A DNA stretch of 64,000 nt from CAUPWF01 sp036656795 (GCA_036656795.1 JAVXHR010000003.1:62001-126000), one strand, 5' to 3'; numbered from the stretch's first letter, positions 17,523 through 27,337 are shown. Numbers and translations: made by a program. The notes: generated from the letters alone by a model not told the origin.

Positions 17523-19580
17523 ATGGGAACAAAACATGGAAATTTATCAATTCACAGTGAAAACATTTTTCCGATTATTAAAAAATGGATGTATTCAGAT
17601 CACGATATTTTCTTTCGTGAATTAGTATCAAATGGGTGTGATGCAATTACAAAATTAAAAAAATTAGATATGATGGGTGAATACTCATTACCGGAAGATT
17701 ATAAGGCGCATATTCAGGTGGTAGTTAATCCGGAAGAAAAAACATTGAAATTTATTGATACCGGTGTTGGTATGACTGCAGATGAAGTGGAAGAATACAT
17801 TACACAGATTGCTTTTTCAGGTGCGACAGAATTTTTAGAGAAATATAAGGATAAGACCACAGAAGATGATATGATTGGACATTTTGGACTTGGATTTTAT
17901 TCTGCATTTATGGTGGCAGATGAAGTTCATATCGATACGCTTTCTTATTCAGAAGGTGCTACAGCAGTGCACTGGACAAGTGATGGCGGAACAGAGTATG
18001 ATATGGAAGATGGAACAAAAGATACGGTGGGAACAGAAATCACATTATTTTTAAATGAAACAAGCGTAGAATTTGCCAATGAATATCGTGCAAAAGAAGT
18101 ACTTGAAAAATATTGTTCCTTCATGCCGGTAGAGATATTTATTTCAAAAGAAAATGCAGAGCAAGAATATGAAACCATTTTGGAAGATGAATTATTAGAA
18201 GATGACGTTGTAGTAGAACATATTCATGAAGATGCAAAGATGGAAGAACAAGAAAATGAAGACGGTAAAAAAGAGATGGTGGAAGTGTCTCCTGCCAGCG
18301 ACAAAGTAAAGATAAACAAACGTCCTGTATCTATCAGTGATATAACACCATTATGGGGGAAACACCCAAATGAATGTACGAAGGAAGACTATCTTGATTT
18401 CTATCGTAAAGTATTCTTAGATTACAAAGAACCTCTATTTTGGATTCATCTAAACATGGATTATCCGTTTAATTTAAAAGGAATTCTATATTTCCCTAAA
18501 ATTAATACAGAGTATGATTCTGTAGAGGGAAAGATTAAATTATACAATAATCAAGTATTTATAGCAGATAACATTAAAGAAGTGATACCGGAGTTTTTAA
18601 TGCTATTGAAAGGAGTTATTGATTGTCCTGACCTGCCATTGAATGTATCTCGTAGTGCATTACAAAATGACGGATTTGTCAATAAAATCTCTGATTATAT
18701 CTCTAAAAAAGTTGCGGATAAATTATCCGGAATGTGTAAGACGGATAAAGAGTCTTACGAAAAATATTGGGATGATATCAGCCCATTTATCAAGTTCGGT
18801 TGTCTAAAAGATGAAAAATTTTGTGATAAGATGAGCGATTATATGTTATTTAAAAATATTGATCACAAGTATCTTACATTGTCAGAATGCATTGAAAAGA
18901 ATGGTGGAGTTGTAGTAGAAGAGAAGAAAGAAGAAGATGGTACGTCGGAAACTGAAGTGGAAGAGGAATTAAAGACAAAAATCTACTATGCAACAGATGA
19001 ACAACAACAAAGTCAGTATATCAATATGTTTAAAGAACAAGGCTTAGATGCGGTGCTATTAACACATAATATTGATTCGGCTTTTATCACACAATTGGAG
19101 CAACGAAATGAACATGTAAGGTTCCAGCGAATAGATGCAGATCTAACAGAACATTTTAAAGAAGAAGTGGCAGAAGAAGATCAAGATGCATTTAAAGAAA
19201 AAGCAGATGCATTAACGGAGATATTCAGAAAAGCATTAAGCAATGAAAAATTAGATGTTAAGATTGAAAAATTAAAGAACAACAATGTAGCATCTATGGT
19301 AACGTTATCAGAACAATCACGTCGTATGCAGGAGATGATGAAGACATACGGTATGGCGGGCATGGATCCAAGTATGTTTGGAACCGATGCAACATTGATT
19401 CTAAATGCAAACCATCCATTGGTTCAATACATTGTAGAACATGAAGAAAGTGAACATGTGTCACTGATTTGTCAACAGTTGTATGATTTGGCAATGTTAA
19501 GTAATAAACCGTTGAATTCGGAAGAGATGACAGCATTTGTAGCACGCAGTAATGAAATTATGATGTTACTTGCAAAATAA
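17523..19580 (+). CDS. htpG: Molecular chaperone HtpG (Hsp90)
   Basis: This is an ATP-driven cytoplasmic chaperone that works as a dimer. The 685-residue protein has the GHKL ATPase motifs FFRELVSNGCDAITKL, DTGVGM and GHFGLGFYSAFMVA in the N-terminal domain. A middle domain follows (LWGKHPNECTKEDY, then VIDCPDLPLNVSRSALQ) and a C-terminal dimerisation domain ends it. A charged stretch near residues 220-255 (EDELLEDDVVVEHIHEDAKM and on) separates the N and middle domains and is longer than in E. coli HtpG. AAAGGAG is 10 bases before the ATG. The CIRCE element upstream predicts control by HrcA. Confidence 0.97.
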   Translation: MGTKHGNLSIHSENIFPIIKKWMYSDHDIFFRELVSNGCDAITKLKKLDMMGEYSLPEDYKAHIQVVVNPEEKTLKFIDTGVGMTADEVEEYITQIAFSGATEFLEKYKDKTTEDDMIGHFGLGFYSAFMVADEVHIDTLSYSEGATAVHWTSDGGTEYDMEDGTKDTVGTEITLFLNETSVEFANEYRAKEVLEKYCSFMPVEIFISKENAEQEYETILEDELLEDDVVVEHIHEDAKMEEQENEDGKKEMVEVSPASDKVKINKRPVSISDITPLWGKHPNECTKEDYLDFYRKVFLDYKEPLFWIHLNMDYPFNLKGILYFPKINTEYDSVEGKIKLYNNQVFIADNIKEVIPEFLMLLKGVIDCPDLPLNVSRSALQNDGFVNKISDYISKKVADKLSGMCKTDKESYEKYWDDISPFIKFGCLKDEKFCDKMSDYMLFKNIDHKYLTLSECIEKNGGVVVEEKKEEDGTSETEVEEELKTKIYYATDEQQQSQYINMFKEQGLDAVLLTHNIDSAFITQLEQRNEHVRFQRIDADLTEHFKEEVAEEDQDAFKEKADALTEIFRKALSNEKLDVKIEKLKNNNVASMVTLSEQSRRMQEMMKTYGMAGMDPSMFGTDATLILNANHPLVQYIVEHEESEHVSLICQQLYDLAMLSNKPLNSEEMTAFVARSNEIMMLLAK

Positions 19581-19605
19581 AATCTACTCCAATCATAATG
19601 TAAAG

Positions 19606-19642
19606 AGGGTTGTATCCATGCTTGAACGGATACAACCCTTTT
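19606..19642. terminator. Terminator between htpG and the MATE gene
   Basis: AGGGTTGTATCC (19606-19617) pairs with GGATACAACCCT (19628-19639), followed by a T-run. A-residues on the other side allow use by the converging MATE transcript too. Confidence 0.88.
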
Positions 19643-19684
19643 AATATTAGAATTTAAGTAAAATTATTAAGTTGAATGGTGATA

Positions 19685-21052
19685 CTATTTTATAGGAATT
19701 GGCTTGATTTTTAGTCGATAAATACGTTTTAATAATAGCGTGGATAGTAACATAGCAACAATTTCAGCAATTGGGATTGCCCACCATACCATGTATAATC
19801 CAAAGATTCTGGCAAATAGATATGCAACCGGTAAGATGACAAGCAATTGACGGGCTACCGATACAATCAAACTGTATACACCATTGCCAAGCGCCTGAAA
19901 GACTGAGCCAACTACAATACTATATCCTGCAAAAATGAAACTTAGGCTAATAATCTTAAGCGCAGGTATTCCAATAGCTAACATGGGGTCAGAAGCATCA
20001 AAGAGGCTTAGTAAAGTAGGAGACATACATTGGAAGGCCGTTAATCCAAGAAGCATAATTCCGGTTGCGATTCCAATGCTTAATTTTATGGTAGATAGAA
20101 TTCTTTTTTTGCTTTGAGCACCATAGTTGAAGGCAATAATAGGTACCATTCCGTTATTTAGACCAAATACAGGCATAAAAATAAAGCTTTGCAGTTTGAA
20201 GTACACACCGAAGACGGCGGCAGCTGTTGTAGAAAACATTAATAGAATTCGATTCATACCAAAGGTCATGATGGAACCGATGGATAACATGATAATAGAT
20301 GGAATTCCAATTTTGTAAATGGCAGAAATCATATCCTTGCTTGGACGAAATCCTCTCATGTTAATATCGATTTCATCATTTTTCTTGCAATTAAAATAGA
20401 GCGATAAGGCAACGGCAATCAGTTGACCAATTACAGTTGCAAGTGCAGCACCCGCTACTTCCAATCGAGGGAATCCAAATAAACCAAAGATTAGAATTGG
20501 ATCAAGGATAATATTGATAATTGCGCCCGTTCCCTGCGTAATCATGTTGTAGAGTGTCTTTCCTGTTGATTGGAGCAGACGTTCAAATGTAATTTGCATA
20601 AAAATTCCAACCGAAACAAAAGTAATAATACGCATATACTGAACACCATAGTTGACAATGACAGGATTAGTCGTCTGCATCTCAAAGAAATAACGAGCAC
20701 CTAGATTTCCAAGTATTGCAAATATCAGGCAGCTTACGATTCCTAAAAAAATACCATTTTGTGCAATATGATTGGCAGTCTTATACTGTCGTTCACCAAG
20801 ATGGCGAGAAACAAGTGCATTAATACCGACTCCGGTTCCGGAAGAGATGGCAATCATAAGATTCTGTATAGGAAAGGCGAGAGATACTGCGGTAAGCGCA
20901 TCTTCGCTTATCTGTGCCACGAAGACACTGTCTACGACGTTGTAAAGAGCCTGAACCAACATGGATAATATCATAGGGACAGACATGGTAATTAATAGTT
21001 TGGGGATGGGCATAGTTCCCATTTTATTCTCTGGTATAGTTGTTTGTGTCAT
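19685..21052 (-). CDS. MATE family efflux transporter
   Basis: This is a 455-residue inner-membrane cation antiporter for drugs or metabolites. About twelve hydrophobic segments are visible in two repeated halves. Family marks are the N-terminal PIPKLLITMSVPMILSMLVQ-type opening with YNVVDSVFVAQI, the GTGVGINALVSRHLG region, and the second-half equivalent FNYGAQSKKR. AAAGGAGG lies 7 bases before the ATG. It has its own promoter (21079-21107, minus strand) and ends at the htpG terminator. The substrate cannot be assigned. Confidence 0.93.
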   Translation of the reverse strand: MTQTTIPENKMGTMPIPKLLITMSVPMILSMLVQALYNVVDSVFVAQISEDALTAVSLAFPIQNLMIAISSGTGVGINALVSRHLGERQYKTANHIAQNGIFLGIVSCLIFAILGNLGARYFFEMQTTNPVIVNYGVQYMRIITFVSVGIFMQITFERLLQSTGKTLYNMITQGTGAIINIILDPILIFGLFGFPRLEVAGAALATVIGQLIAVALSLYFNCKKNDEIDINMRGFRPSKDMISAIYKIGIPSIIMLSIGSIMTFGMNRILLMFSTTAAAVFGVYFKLQSFIFMPVFGLNNGMVPIIAFNYGAQSKKRILSTIKLSIGIATGIMLLGLTAFQCMSPTLLSLFDASDPMLAIGIPALKIISLSFIFAGYSIVVGSVFQALGNGVYSLIVSVARQLLVILPVAYLFARIFGLYMVWWAIPIAEIVAMLLSTLLLKRIYRLKIKPIPIK

Positions 21053-21078
21053 GTGTAACCTCCTTTAGACAAGTAGTT

Positions 21079-21107
21079 ATTATAGCATTTTGAGATAAAT
21101 AATGCAA
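21079..21107 (-). promoter_or_regulatory. Promoter of the MATE gene
   Basis: On the minus strand TTGCAT and TATAAT are 17 bases apart and the -10 is extended (TGC-TATAAT). Confidence 0.75.
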
Positions 21108-21177
21108 TGGACCACATACTCAATTTGTAAGGGTCATATATATTAGGGAGTATGTCAATCGAGGAAGTGAAGACGGG

Positions 21178-21870
21178 GTGGAGTGGAAAAGATATTTTAT
21201 AAATGTAATTGTAGTTATGACAATAGTATGTCTTTTTTTATCATTAAAATATGTGAAAAAGGAATCAAAAGATATAAAGGAAGCGTTACAATATCTGAAT
21301 GAAACAGTGATAGAGCCACCTAAAATAGCAATTACTTTTGATGATGGACCCAGTGCAACGTGTACGCCACGATTATTAGATGAATTAAAAACAAGACAGA
21401 TAAAAGCGACTTTTTTTTTAATAGGAGAAAATGTAAAAAAAAATCCGGAAATTACTAAGCGTATATGTGAAGAAGGACATCTGATTGGGAATCATACTTA
21501 CCATCATATAGAAATTACTCATGTGACGGATGCTGAGGCAAAGAAAGAATTGGAAAGCACAAATAATCTAATCTTTGAGATTACAGGTAAAGAAGTCGAG
21601 TATATGCGCCCACCTTTTGGGTTATGGCAAAAGGATCTAGAACTGGGGGTGCCGGTATTTCCGGTGATGTGGTCCGTAGATCCCTTGGATTGGACAACGG
21701 AGAATGTGGATGAAATTGTGAATAAAGTAGTGACTAAGGTAAAAGAAAATGATATCATTCTATTACATGATTGTTACACAACATCTGTGGAGGCAGCGCT
21801 TCGAATTATAGATATATTACAGGCGGATGGATATGAATTTGTTACCGTAGATCAATTAATTTTAAATTGA
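21178..21870 (+). CDS. Membrane-anchored polysaccharide deacetylase
   Basis: This is a 230-residue NodB-type carbohydrate esterase (CE4), probably acting on peptidoglycan or another cell-wall N-acetylated polymer. An N-terminal membrane segment (FINVIVVMTIVCLFLSLKY) anchors it outside the cell. CE4 motifs are ITFDDGPSATC (metal Asp-Asp), HLIGNHTYHH (metal histidines), RPPFGLW and the late DIILLHDCY. The start used is a GTG with AGGAAG about 10 bases upstream; no better ATG is in frame. tcdA follows after 16 bases. Confidence 0.9.
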   Translation: MEWKRYFINVIVVMTIVCLFLSLKYVKKESKDIKEALQYLNETVIEPPKIAITFDDGPSATCTPRLLDELKTRQIKATFFLIGENVKKNPEITKRICEEGHLIGNHTYHHIEITHVTDAEAKKELESTNNLIFEITGKEVEYMRPPFGLWQKDLELGVPVFPVMWSVDPLDWTTENVDEIVNKVVTKVKENDIILLHDCYTTSVEAALRIIDILQADGYEFVTVDQLILN

Positions 21871-21886
21871 GGAGTAGATAGACAGC

Positions 21887-22606
21887 ATGATTGAAGAATA
21901 TAGAAGAACAGAATTATTGATAGGTTCGGATAAAGTAGAAACATTGCATCAAAAATGTGTGATGGTATTAGGGATTGGTGGTGTTGGTTCTCATTGTGCA
22001 GAAGCATTAGCAAGAACGGGAATCGGAACGATCATGTTGGTAGATCATGATCAGATTTCTTTATCAAATATTAATCGTCAGTCCATTGCGTATCATAGCA
22101 CAGTAGGTCAATACAAGACTCAAGTTATGAAAGAACGGATTCGAGATATTGATCCGGATATTAGGGTGCTTACACAAGAAGTATTTGTATTGCCAGATAA
22201 GATTGAAGAAGTGTTCCAAAGACCGGTGGATTATATTGTAGATGCTATCGATACGGTAACTGCAAAGTTGGCAGTGGTAGAATTTGCTAAAAAGAAGCAG
22301 ATTCCAATGATTAGTTGTATGGGAACAGGAAACAAACTGCATCCGGAACAATTTGAAATTGCAGATATCAATGAAACATCAGTGTGTCCTTTGTGTAAAG
22401 TGATGAGAAAAGAATTGAAATCAAGAAATATCCAAGGACTACAGGTGTTATATTCAAAAGAAAAACCGGTGGACATATCTCAAAGAGTCACAAAAGAAGA
22501 ACTGGGAGGGAAACGTGCGTTACCGGGAAGTATTGCGTTTGTCCCTTCGGTAGCGGGGCTTCTGATTGCGGGAAAAGTGATTCGTGATTTGGCGAAGATA
22601 GAGTAG
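21887..22606 (+). CDS. tcdA: tRNA threonylcarbamoyladenosine dehydratase
   Basis: The enzyme cyclises the t6A37 modification of ANN-decoding tRNAs to ct6A, using ATP (E1-like fold, also called CsdL). The 239-residue protein has the nucleotide motif VLGIGGVGSHCAEALARTGI, the LVDHDQISLSNINRQ segment, VDAIDTVTAK, and the CPLCKVMRKELK region. The start has GGAG upstream. rarA follows after about 50 bases. Confidence 0.92.
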   Translation: MIEEYRRTELLIGSDKVETLHQKCVMVLGIGGVGSHCAEALARTGIGTIMLVDHDQISLSNINRQSIAYHSTVGQYKTQVMKERIRDIDPDIRVLTQEVFVLPDKIEEVFQRPVDYIVDAIDTVTAKLAVVEFAKKKQIPMISCMGTGNKLHPEQFEIADINETSVCPLCKVMRKELKSRNIQGLQVLYSKEKPVDISQRVTKEELGGKRALPGSIAFVPSVAGLLIAGKVIRDLAKIE

Positions 22607-22658
22607 CACAAAATTAGGAATAGATAAAAATATAAAAAAGATGCGGAGAGAAAACGAT

Positions 22659-23975
22659 ATGGATTTGTTTGATTATGTACGAGAAAATGCAATGGAGAAA
22701 GAATCTCCACTGGCATCTAGATTGCGACCAACAACATTGGAAGAAGTGGTAGGTCAACAACATATTATAGGAAAAGACAAGCTACTATATCGGGCAATTA
22801 AAGCGGATAAGCTGAGCTCTATTATCTTCTATGGACCACCGGGGACGGGGAAAACCACGCTTGCAAAAGTAATTGCTCATACAACAAGTGCCGAATTCAA
22901 ACAGATTAATGCTACGGTTGCCGGGAAAAAAGATATGGAAGATGTTGTAAAACAAGCAAAAGAAACCTACGGAATGTATCAGAAAAAAACCATTCTTTTT
23001 GTAGATGAAATACATAGATTCAATAAGGGACAGCAGGATTATCTGTTGCCGTTTGTAGAAGACGGGACGTTGATTTTAATTGGTGCAACTACTGAAAATC
23101 CATATTTTGAAGTGAATGGAGCTTTGATTTCAAGGTCCAGTGTATTTGAGCTACTTCCTCTTTCTAAAGAAGATATTCAAATACTAATTCATAGGGCGGT
23201 TTACGATTGCGACAAAGGAATGGGAAGTTATGAGGCGATAATAGAAGAAGATGCATTGGAGTTTCTTGCCGATATTGCGGGTGGGGATGCCAGAGCAGCT
23301 TTAAATGGGATTGAGCTTGCAATTTTAACAACAAAGCGCAGTACGGATCAAAAGATACATATTACATTAGAAGTGGCGGAAGAATGTATACAAAAACGAG
23401 TTGTACGCTATGATAAAAAGGGCGATAATCATTATGATACTATCTCTGCATTTATTAAAAGTATGCGAGGTTCCGATCCGGATGCAGCAGTATACTATCT
23501 GGCAAAGATGTTATATGCAGGAGAAGATATTAAATTTATTGCAAGAAGAGTGATGATATGTGCTTCAGAAGATGTGGGGAACGCAGATCCTATGGCTTTG
23601 ACGGTGGCAGTGGCAGCGACTCAGGCAGTGGAACGTATTGGGATGCCGGAAGCCCGAATTATCTTATCCCAGGCTGTTACTTATGTTGCGTGTGCGCCAA
23701 AGAGTAATGCAGCCTATTTGGCCATTGATGCAGCTATGGACCATGTGAAGAACAACAAAACCACTGTTCCGTCTCATCTGCAAGATGCACATTATAGAGG
23801 TTCACAACAATTGGGTCATGGAGTGGGATATCAGTATCCACACGATTATGAAAACCACTATGTAGCACAACAATACCTGCCATCTGAGATACAAGATATA
23901 ACTTTTTATAATTTGAGTGACAGTGGTTATGAAAAGACAATCAAGAAACATTTGAAAGATGTAAAAAAAAGCTAA
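22659..23975 (+). CDS. rarA: Replication-associated recombination protein A
   Basis: This AAA+ ATPase, of the MgsA/RarA/WRNIP1 family, acts at stalled replication forks. The 438-residue protein opens MDLFDYVRENAMEKESPLAS, then the family segment LRPTTLEEVVGQQHI. Walker A is YGPPGTGKTT, Walker B is ILFVDEIHRF and the sensor is GATTENPYF. The C-terminal tetramerisation domain (GSDPDAAVYYLAKML, then GHGVGYQYPHDY) is complete. The ATG at 22659 has GGAGAG upstream; the in-frame ATG at 22641 overlaps that site. It overlaps the end of the opposing DUF4364 gene by 4 bases. Confidence 0.95.
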   Translation: MDLFDYVRENAMEKESPLASRLRPTTLEEVVGQQHIIGKDKLLYRAIKADKLSSIIFYGPPGTGKTTLAKVIAHTTSAEFKQINATVAGKKDMEDVVKQAKETYGMYQKKTILFVDEIHRFNKGQQDYLLPFVEDGTLILIGATTENPYFEVNGALISRSSVFELLPLSKEDIQILIHRAVYDCDKGMGSYEAIIEEDALEFLADIAGGDARAALNGIELAILTTKRSTDQKIHITLEVAEECIQKRVVRYDKKGDNHYDTISAFIKSMRGSDPDAAVYYLAKMLYAGEDIKFIARRVMICASEDVGNADPMALTVAVAATQAVERIGMPEARIILSQAVTYVACAPKSNAAYLAIDAAMDHVKNNKTTVPSHLQDAHYRGSQQLGHGVGYQYPHDYENHYVAQQYLPSEIQDITFYNLSDSGYEKTIKKHLKDVKKS

Positions 23976-24487
23976 GATAATAATGTACCCATAATTGATG
24001 CGTATACCTGCTGATTAGATTCCTTCCAGTTTGCTACCATAATTTTGGCTTCCGGTTCGGTTGGAACTGTTAAAGTCAGATCAATTAAACAGTTGGTGCT
24101 TTCAAAGACTTGCAGATGAACAGCAAATTCTTTTTGGGGATTGCGACAATAGTCTGCGTTGACTGTTATTTCGTTTTTGAGTTCATATTTTTTATCCTTT
24201 AGAAATGTATGAATATCCTCTTTAATAGCCGGAGATATTTTGTTTCGGAAGAATATAATAGTCTGTGTACCATTATCAGTCAGGTGGTAGAAAGTGCGTT
24301 TGTGAATTTCTTCTGATTGTAATAATTCAGAATCTACCATTTCAGAAAGTGCTTGCTGCAATGTAAAATAAGTAGTATAACCTTTTTCTAAAAGAAATTC
24401 GGAGAGTTGTCCATTGGATAATGGAAACTCCACTTTTTGCAACATATATAAGATGATCAATTTGTATAGTGTAAACAATTCGGACAT
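23972..24487 (-). CDS. DUF4364 family protein (winged-helix-like)
   Basis: This 171-residue cytoplasmic protein is recognised as DUF4364, a family common in Clostridia. The N-terminal half (LYKLIILYMLQKVEFPLSNG through ALSEMVDSELLQ) looks like a winged helix similar to PadR/MarR-type DNA-binding folds, and the C-terminal half is a beta-rich domain. The function is unknown; a transcriptional role is an inference. AAAGGAGC precedes the ATG. It follows the malic enzyme by 26 bases on the same strand and is probably in its transcript. Confidence 0.8.
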   Translation of the reverse strand: MSELFTLYKLIILYMLQKVEFPLSNGQLSEFLLEKGYTTYFTLQQALSEMVDSELLQSEEIHKRTFYHLTDNGTQTIIFFRNKISPAIKEDIHTFLKDKKYELKNEITVNADYCRNPQKEFAVHLQVFESTNCLIDLTLTVPTEPEAKIMVANWKESNQQVYASIMGTLLS

Positions 24488-24513
24488 GTGTTATGCTCCT
24501 TTCATTCAAAAAC

Positions 24514-25662
24514 CTATATTAAGGCCTTGATTGCATTGCTTACAACTTCCGCTACCTGTGGGTCAAAAGCTTCAGGAAGGATAAAATCCTCATGCAATAT
24601 GGAAGCCGGAACCAAATCAGCAATGGCAATGGCGGTTGCTAATTTCATCTCATCGGTAATCTGAGTTGCCCGTCCTTCCAAGGCTCCCTTAAAGATCCCC
24701 GGAAAAGCAATGACGTTATTTACTTGATTTGGGAAGTCGGAACGTCCCGTTCCTACAATTCTGGCACCTGCAGCTTTTGCTATGTCCGGCATAATTTCAG
24801 GGACAGGGTTTGCCATAGCAAACAGTATAGAGTCCTTGTTCATAGAGGAAACCATGTCAGGGGAAACAATATTAGGAGCAGATACTCCTACAAAGATATC
24901 GGCACCAACCAAAGCATCAGCCAATGAACCATGAGCGTCGGTTAGATTTGTGATGGTTACCATCTGTTGCTGCATCCAATTCAGATGAGGAGAAGCAGAG
25001 GATAAAATCCCATTGATATCACACATTGTTATGTGTTTGAACCCGTAAGCTAGTAATAGTTTTGTGATGGCAACGCCGGCAGAACCGGCACCATTAACGA
25101 CTACGTTACAGTTCTCTTTTTTCTTTCCTGTTAATTTTAATCCATTGATAATACCGGCCAGTACCACAATGGCGGTGCCATGCTGGTCATCATGAAATAC
25201 TGGAATATCAAGAAGTTCTTTTAGGCGTTCTTCAATTTCAAAGCATCGAGGAGCAGAGATATCTTCCAAATTAATTCCCCCAAAGGCAGGAGCAATGTTC
25301 TGCACACATTTGATAATCTCTTCTGTGTCCTGGGTGTCAAGACAGATGGGAACCGCATTGATACCACCAAATTCTTTGAATAATACTGCTTTTCCTTCCA
25401 TAACAGGAAGGGCAGCAAGTGGACCAATATTTCCCAATCCAAGTACGGCACTTCCATCGGATACAACGGCAATGGTATTGGATTTCATGGTATATTTGTA
25501 TGCAGCTTCTTTGTCTTGAGCAATTACTCTACATGGCTCGGCAACACCGGGGGTATACGCAATTGCTAGATCTTCTCGCGTATTCACATGTGCCTTACTT
25601 GTAATTTCTAATTTTCCATTCCATTGTGCATGCATTTCTAAAGATTTTTCATTTATTGTCAT
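24514..25662 (-). CDS. Malic enzyme (short bacterial NAD(P)-dependent form)
   Basis: The enzyme oxidatively decarboxylates malate to pyruvate with divalent metal and NAD or NADP. The 382-residue protein is the compact form without the phosphotransacetylase tail. Visible features are the YTPGVAEPCR tyrosine region, VVSDGSAVLGLGNIGP, the metal-binding LEDISAPRCFEIEERL and FHDDQHGTAIV, and the Rossmann motif VVNGAGSAGVAI. No strong sequence mark decides NAD from NADP. The promoter probably lies in the shared region with rho. Confidence 0.94.
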   Translation of the reverse strand: MTINEKSLEMHAQWNGKLEITSKAHVNTREDLAIAYTPGVAEPCRVIAQDKEAAYKYTMKSNTIAVVSDGSAVLGLGNIGPLAALPVMEGKAVLFKEFGGINAVPICLDTQDTEEIIKCVQNIAPAFGGINLEDISAPRCFEIEERLKELLDIPVFHDDQHGTAIVVLAGIINGLKLTGKKKENCNVVVNGAGSAGVAITKLLLAYGFKHITMCDINGILSSASPHLNWMQQQMVTITNLTDAHGSLADALVGADIFVGVSAPNIVSPDMVSSMNKDSILFAMANPVPEIMPDIAKAAGARIVGTGRSDFPNQVNNVIAFPGIFKGALEGRATQITDEMKLATAIAIADLVPASILHEDFILPEAFDPQVAEVVSNAIKALI

Positions 25663-25746
25663 TGTAGTTACACCTTTTCTTTTTTTATTTTTATTTTACA
25701 TTATTATTAGTTTACTATACTTCTGTAAAATAATAAAGAAAAATGC

Positions 25747-25775
25747 TTTATATTTTTCAGGAAGTATTGTATAAT
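25747..25775 (+). promoter_or_regulatory. Promoter of rho
   Basis: TATAAT at 25770-25775 has TTTATA 17 bases upstream. The AATGCTTTA motif spans the -35, with the same spacing as at 4478 and 58674. Confidence 0.65.
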
Positions 25776-25860
25776 ACGTAGTGTTATATCATAGATGTCA
25801 ATTCAGACGAGAATCCCAAGAAGAAAACATATAAAAATCACAATTAAGAGAGGAGCGTTT

Positions 25861-27183
25861 ATGAAAGAAAAGTATGAATCATTGTCCCTCACTTCTCTAA
25901 GAGAAGTTGCAAAATCGAGAGGTTTAAAAGGCATTTCCACTATGAAGAAAGCAGAGATTGTGGAGGCTATGTTAGGGGAAGATGAAAAAGATAAGGTGAA
26001 AGTTATCAAAGAAGAGGTAAAAGAAAAAACGGGGACAACAGATATTGAACAACTGGATAGTGGATACACGGCCCGCGGGATTATAGAAGTGCTTCCGGAT
26101 GGATATGGATTTATTCGGAGTGCCAATTATCTTCCGGGGGATAATGATGTCTATGTATCACCATCTCAGATTCGCAGATTTGGTCTAAAAACAGGCGATA
26201 TTGTAGAGGGACATACACGAGTAAAAACTCAGTCGGAGAAATTCAGTGCACTATTATATCTGACGAAAATAAATGGACTGTCACCGGATAAAGTGTCACG
26301 AAGAGGAAATTTTGAAGACATGACTCCTATTTTTCCAAATATAAGATTGCGTTTAGAGAATCCAACAAGTACAACTGCAATGCGAATTATGGACTTGCTT
26401 TCGCCAATCGGAAAAGGGCAAAGAGGGATGATTGTATCTCCACCAAAGACAGGTAAAACTACATTATTAAAAGAAGTTGCACTTTCTGTGCAAAAATCAA
26501 ATCCGGAGATGCACCTTTTGATTTTACTGATTGATGAACGTCCGGAAGAAGTAACAGATATTAAAGAGGCGATAGAAGGGCCTAATGTAGAAGTTATCTA
26601 CTCTACCTTTGATGAATTACCGGAACATCACAAACGAGTATCTGAGATGGTTATTGAACGTGCAAAACGATTGGTAGAACATAAAAAAGATGTTATGATA
26701 TTATTGGATAGTATTACACGCCTATCAAGAGCATATAACCTTACAGTTCCACCGAGTGGACGAACATTATCAGGTGGACTTGACCCTGCGGCTCTACACA
26801 TGCCAAAGCGATTCTTTGGTGCGGCACGTAATATGAGAGAGGGCGGAAGTCTTACCATTCTTGCAACGGCTCTTGTAGATACTGGAAGTAAGATGGATGA
26901 TGTTGTATATGAAGAATTTAAAGGAACGGGAAATATGGAGCTTGTGTTGGATCGCAAGTTACAGGAAAAAAGAGTTTTTCCTGCGATTGACATTCCCAAA
27001 TCGGGAACAAGACGAGAGGACTTATTACTTACAAAAGAAGAACAGGAAGCAGTATACATTGTTAGAAAAGCATTGAATGGAATGAAAGCCGAGGAAGCAG
27101 TAGATAACGTGATTAATATGTTTTCACGTACAAAAAATAATGAGGAATTTGTTCAATTAGTTAAAAAAACAAAGTTCATCTAG
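25861..27183 (+). CDS. rho: Transcription termination factor Rho
   Basis: This is a hexameric RNA-dependent ATPase that ends transcription. The 440-residue protein has the N-terminal Rho helical/SAP-like domain (SLTSLREVAKSRGLKGISTM), a cold-shock RNA-binding domain (GIIEVLPDGYGFIRS) and the ATPase with Walker A SPPKTGKTTLLKE. The Q/R-loop region (GGLDPAALHMPKRFFGAARN) is present. GAGAGGAG lies 5 bases before the ATG; an in-frame ATG at 25795 would add 22 residues with no ribosome site and is rejected. Confidence 0.97.
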   Translation: MKEKYESLSLTSLREVAKSRGLKGISTMKKAEIVEAMLGEDEKDKVKVIKEEVKEKTGTTDIEQLDSGYTARGIIEVLPDGYGFIRSANYLPGDNDVYVSPSQIRRFGLKTGDIVEGHTRVKTQSEKFSALLYLTKINGLSPDKVSRRGNFEDMTPIFPNIRLRLENPTSTTAMRIMDLLSPIGKGQRGMIVSPPKTGKTTLLKEVALSVQKSNPEMHLLILLIDERPEEVTDIKEAIEGPNVEVIYSTFDELPEHHKRVSEMVIERAKRLVEHKKDVMILLDSITRLSRAYNLTVPPSGRTLSGGLDPAALHMPKRFFGAARNMREGGSLTILATALVDTGSKMDDVVYEEFKGTGNMELVLDRKLQEKRVFPAIDIPKSGTRREDLLLTKEEQEAVYIVRKALNGMKAEEAVDNVINMFSRTKNNEEFVQLVKKTKFI

Positions 27184-27200
27184 AGGATATGAAAAAGAAC

Positions 27201-27229
27201 TTGCAAAGCATCTATATGTATGGTACAAT
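27201..27229 (+). promoter_or_regulatory. Promoter of the rpmE operon
   Basis: TTGCAA (27201-27206) and TACAAT (27224-27229) are 17 bases apart and the -10 is extended by TGG. The leader would be about 100 bases and contains the L31-type structure. Confidence 0.8.
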
Positions 27230-27258
27230 AACAAAGCTGTTTAAGAGACAAATTTCAT

Positions 27259-27311
27259 CGCGAAAGGTCGTTGGCAGCGAGAAAACTTGCGACAGGCACA
27301 TCGCTTTCGCG
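27259..27311 (+). ncRNA. Probable L31 (rpmE) autoregulatory leader
   Basis: CGCGAAAG at 27259-27266 pairs perfectly with CTTTCGCG at 27304-27311, enclosing an internal hairpin (GCGAG-AAAA-CTTGC) and a GGTCGTTGGCAG side. Position and shape match the L31 leader class described in Firmicutes, where free L31 is thought to bind and repress its own mRNA. It ends 26 bases before the rpmE ATG. The class match is from memory, not from a covariance search. Confidence 0.6.
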
Positions 27312-27337
27312 TAAATAATAATAAAGAGGTGAAAATC

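Noticed and set aside
25795..25860. Longer Rho with 22 extra N-terminal residues
   Set aside because: The upstream ATG has no ribosome site, while GAGAGGAG stands at normal distance from 25861 and the protein from there has the normal family start.
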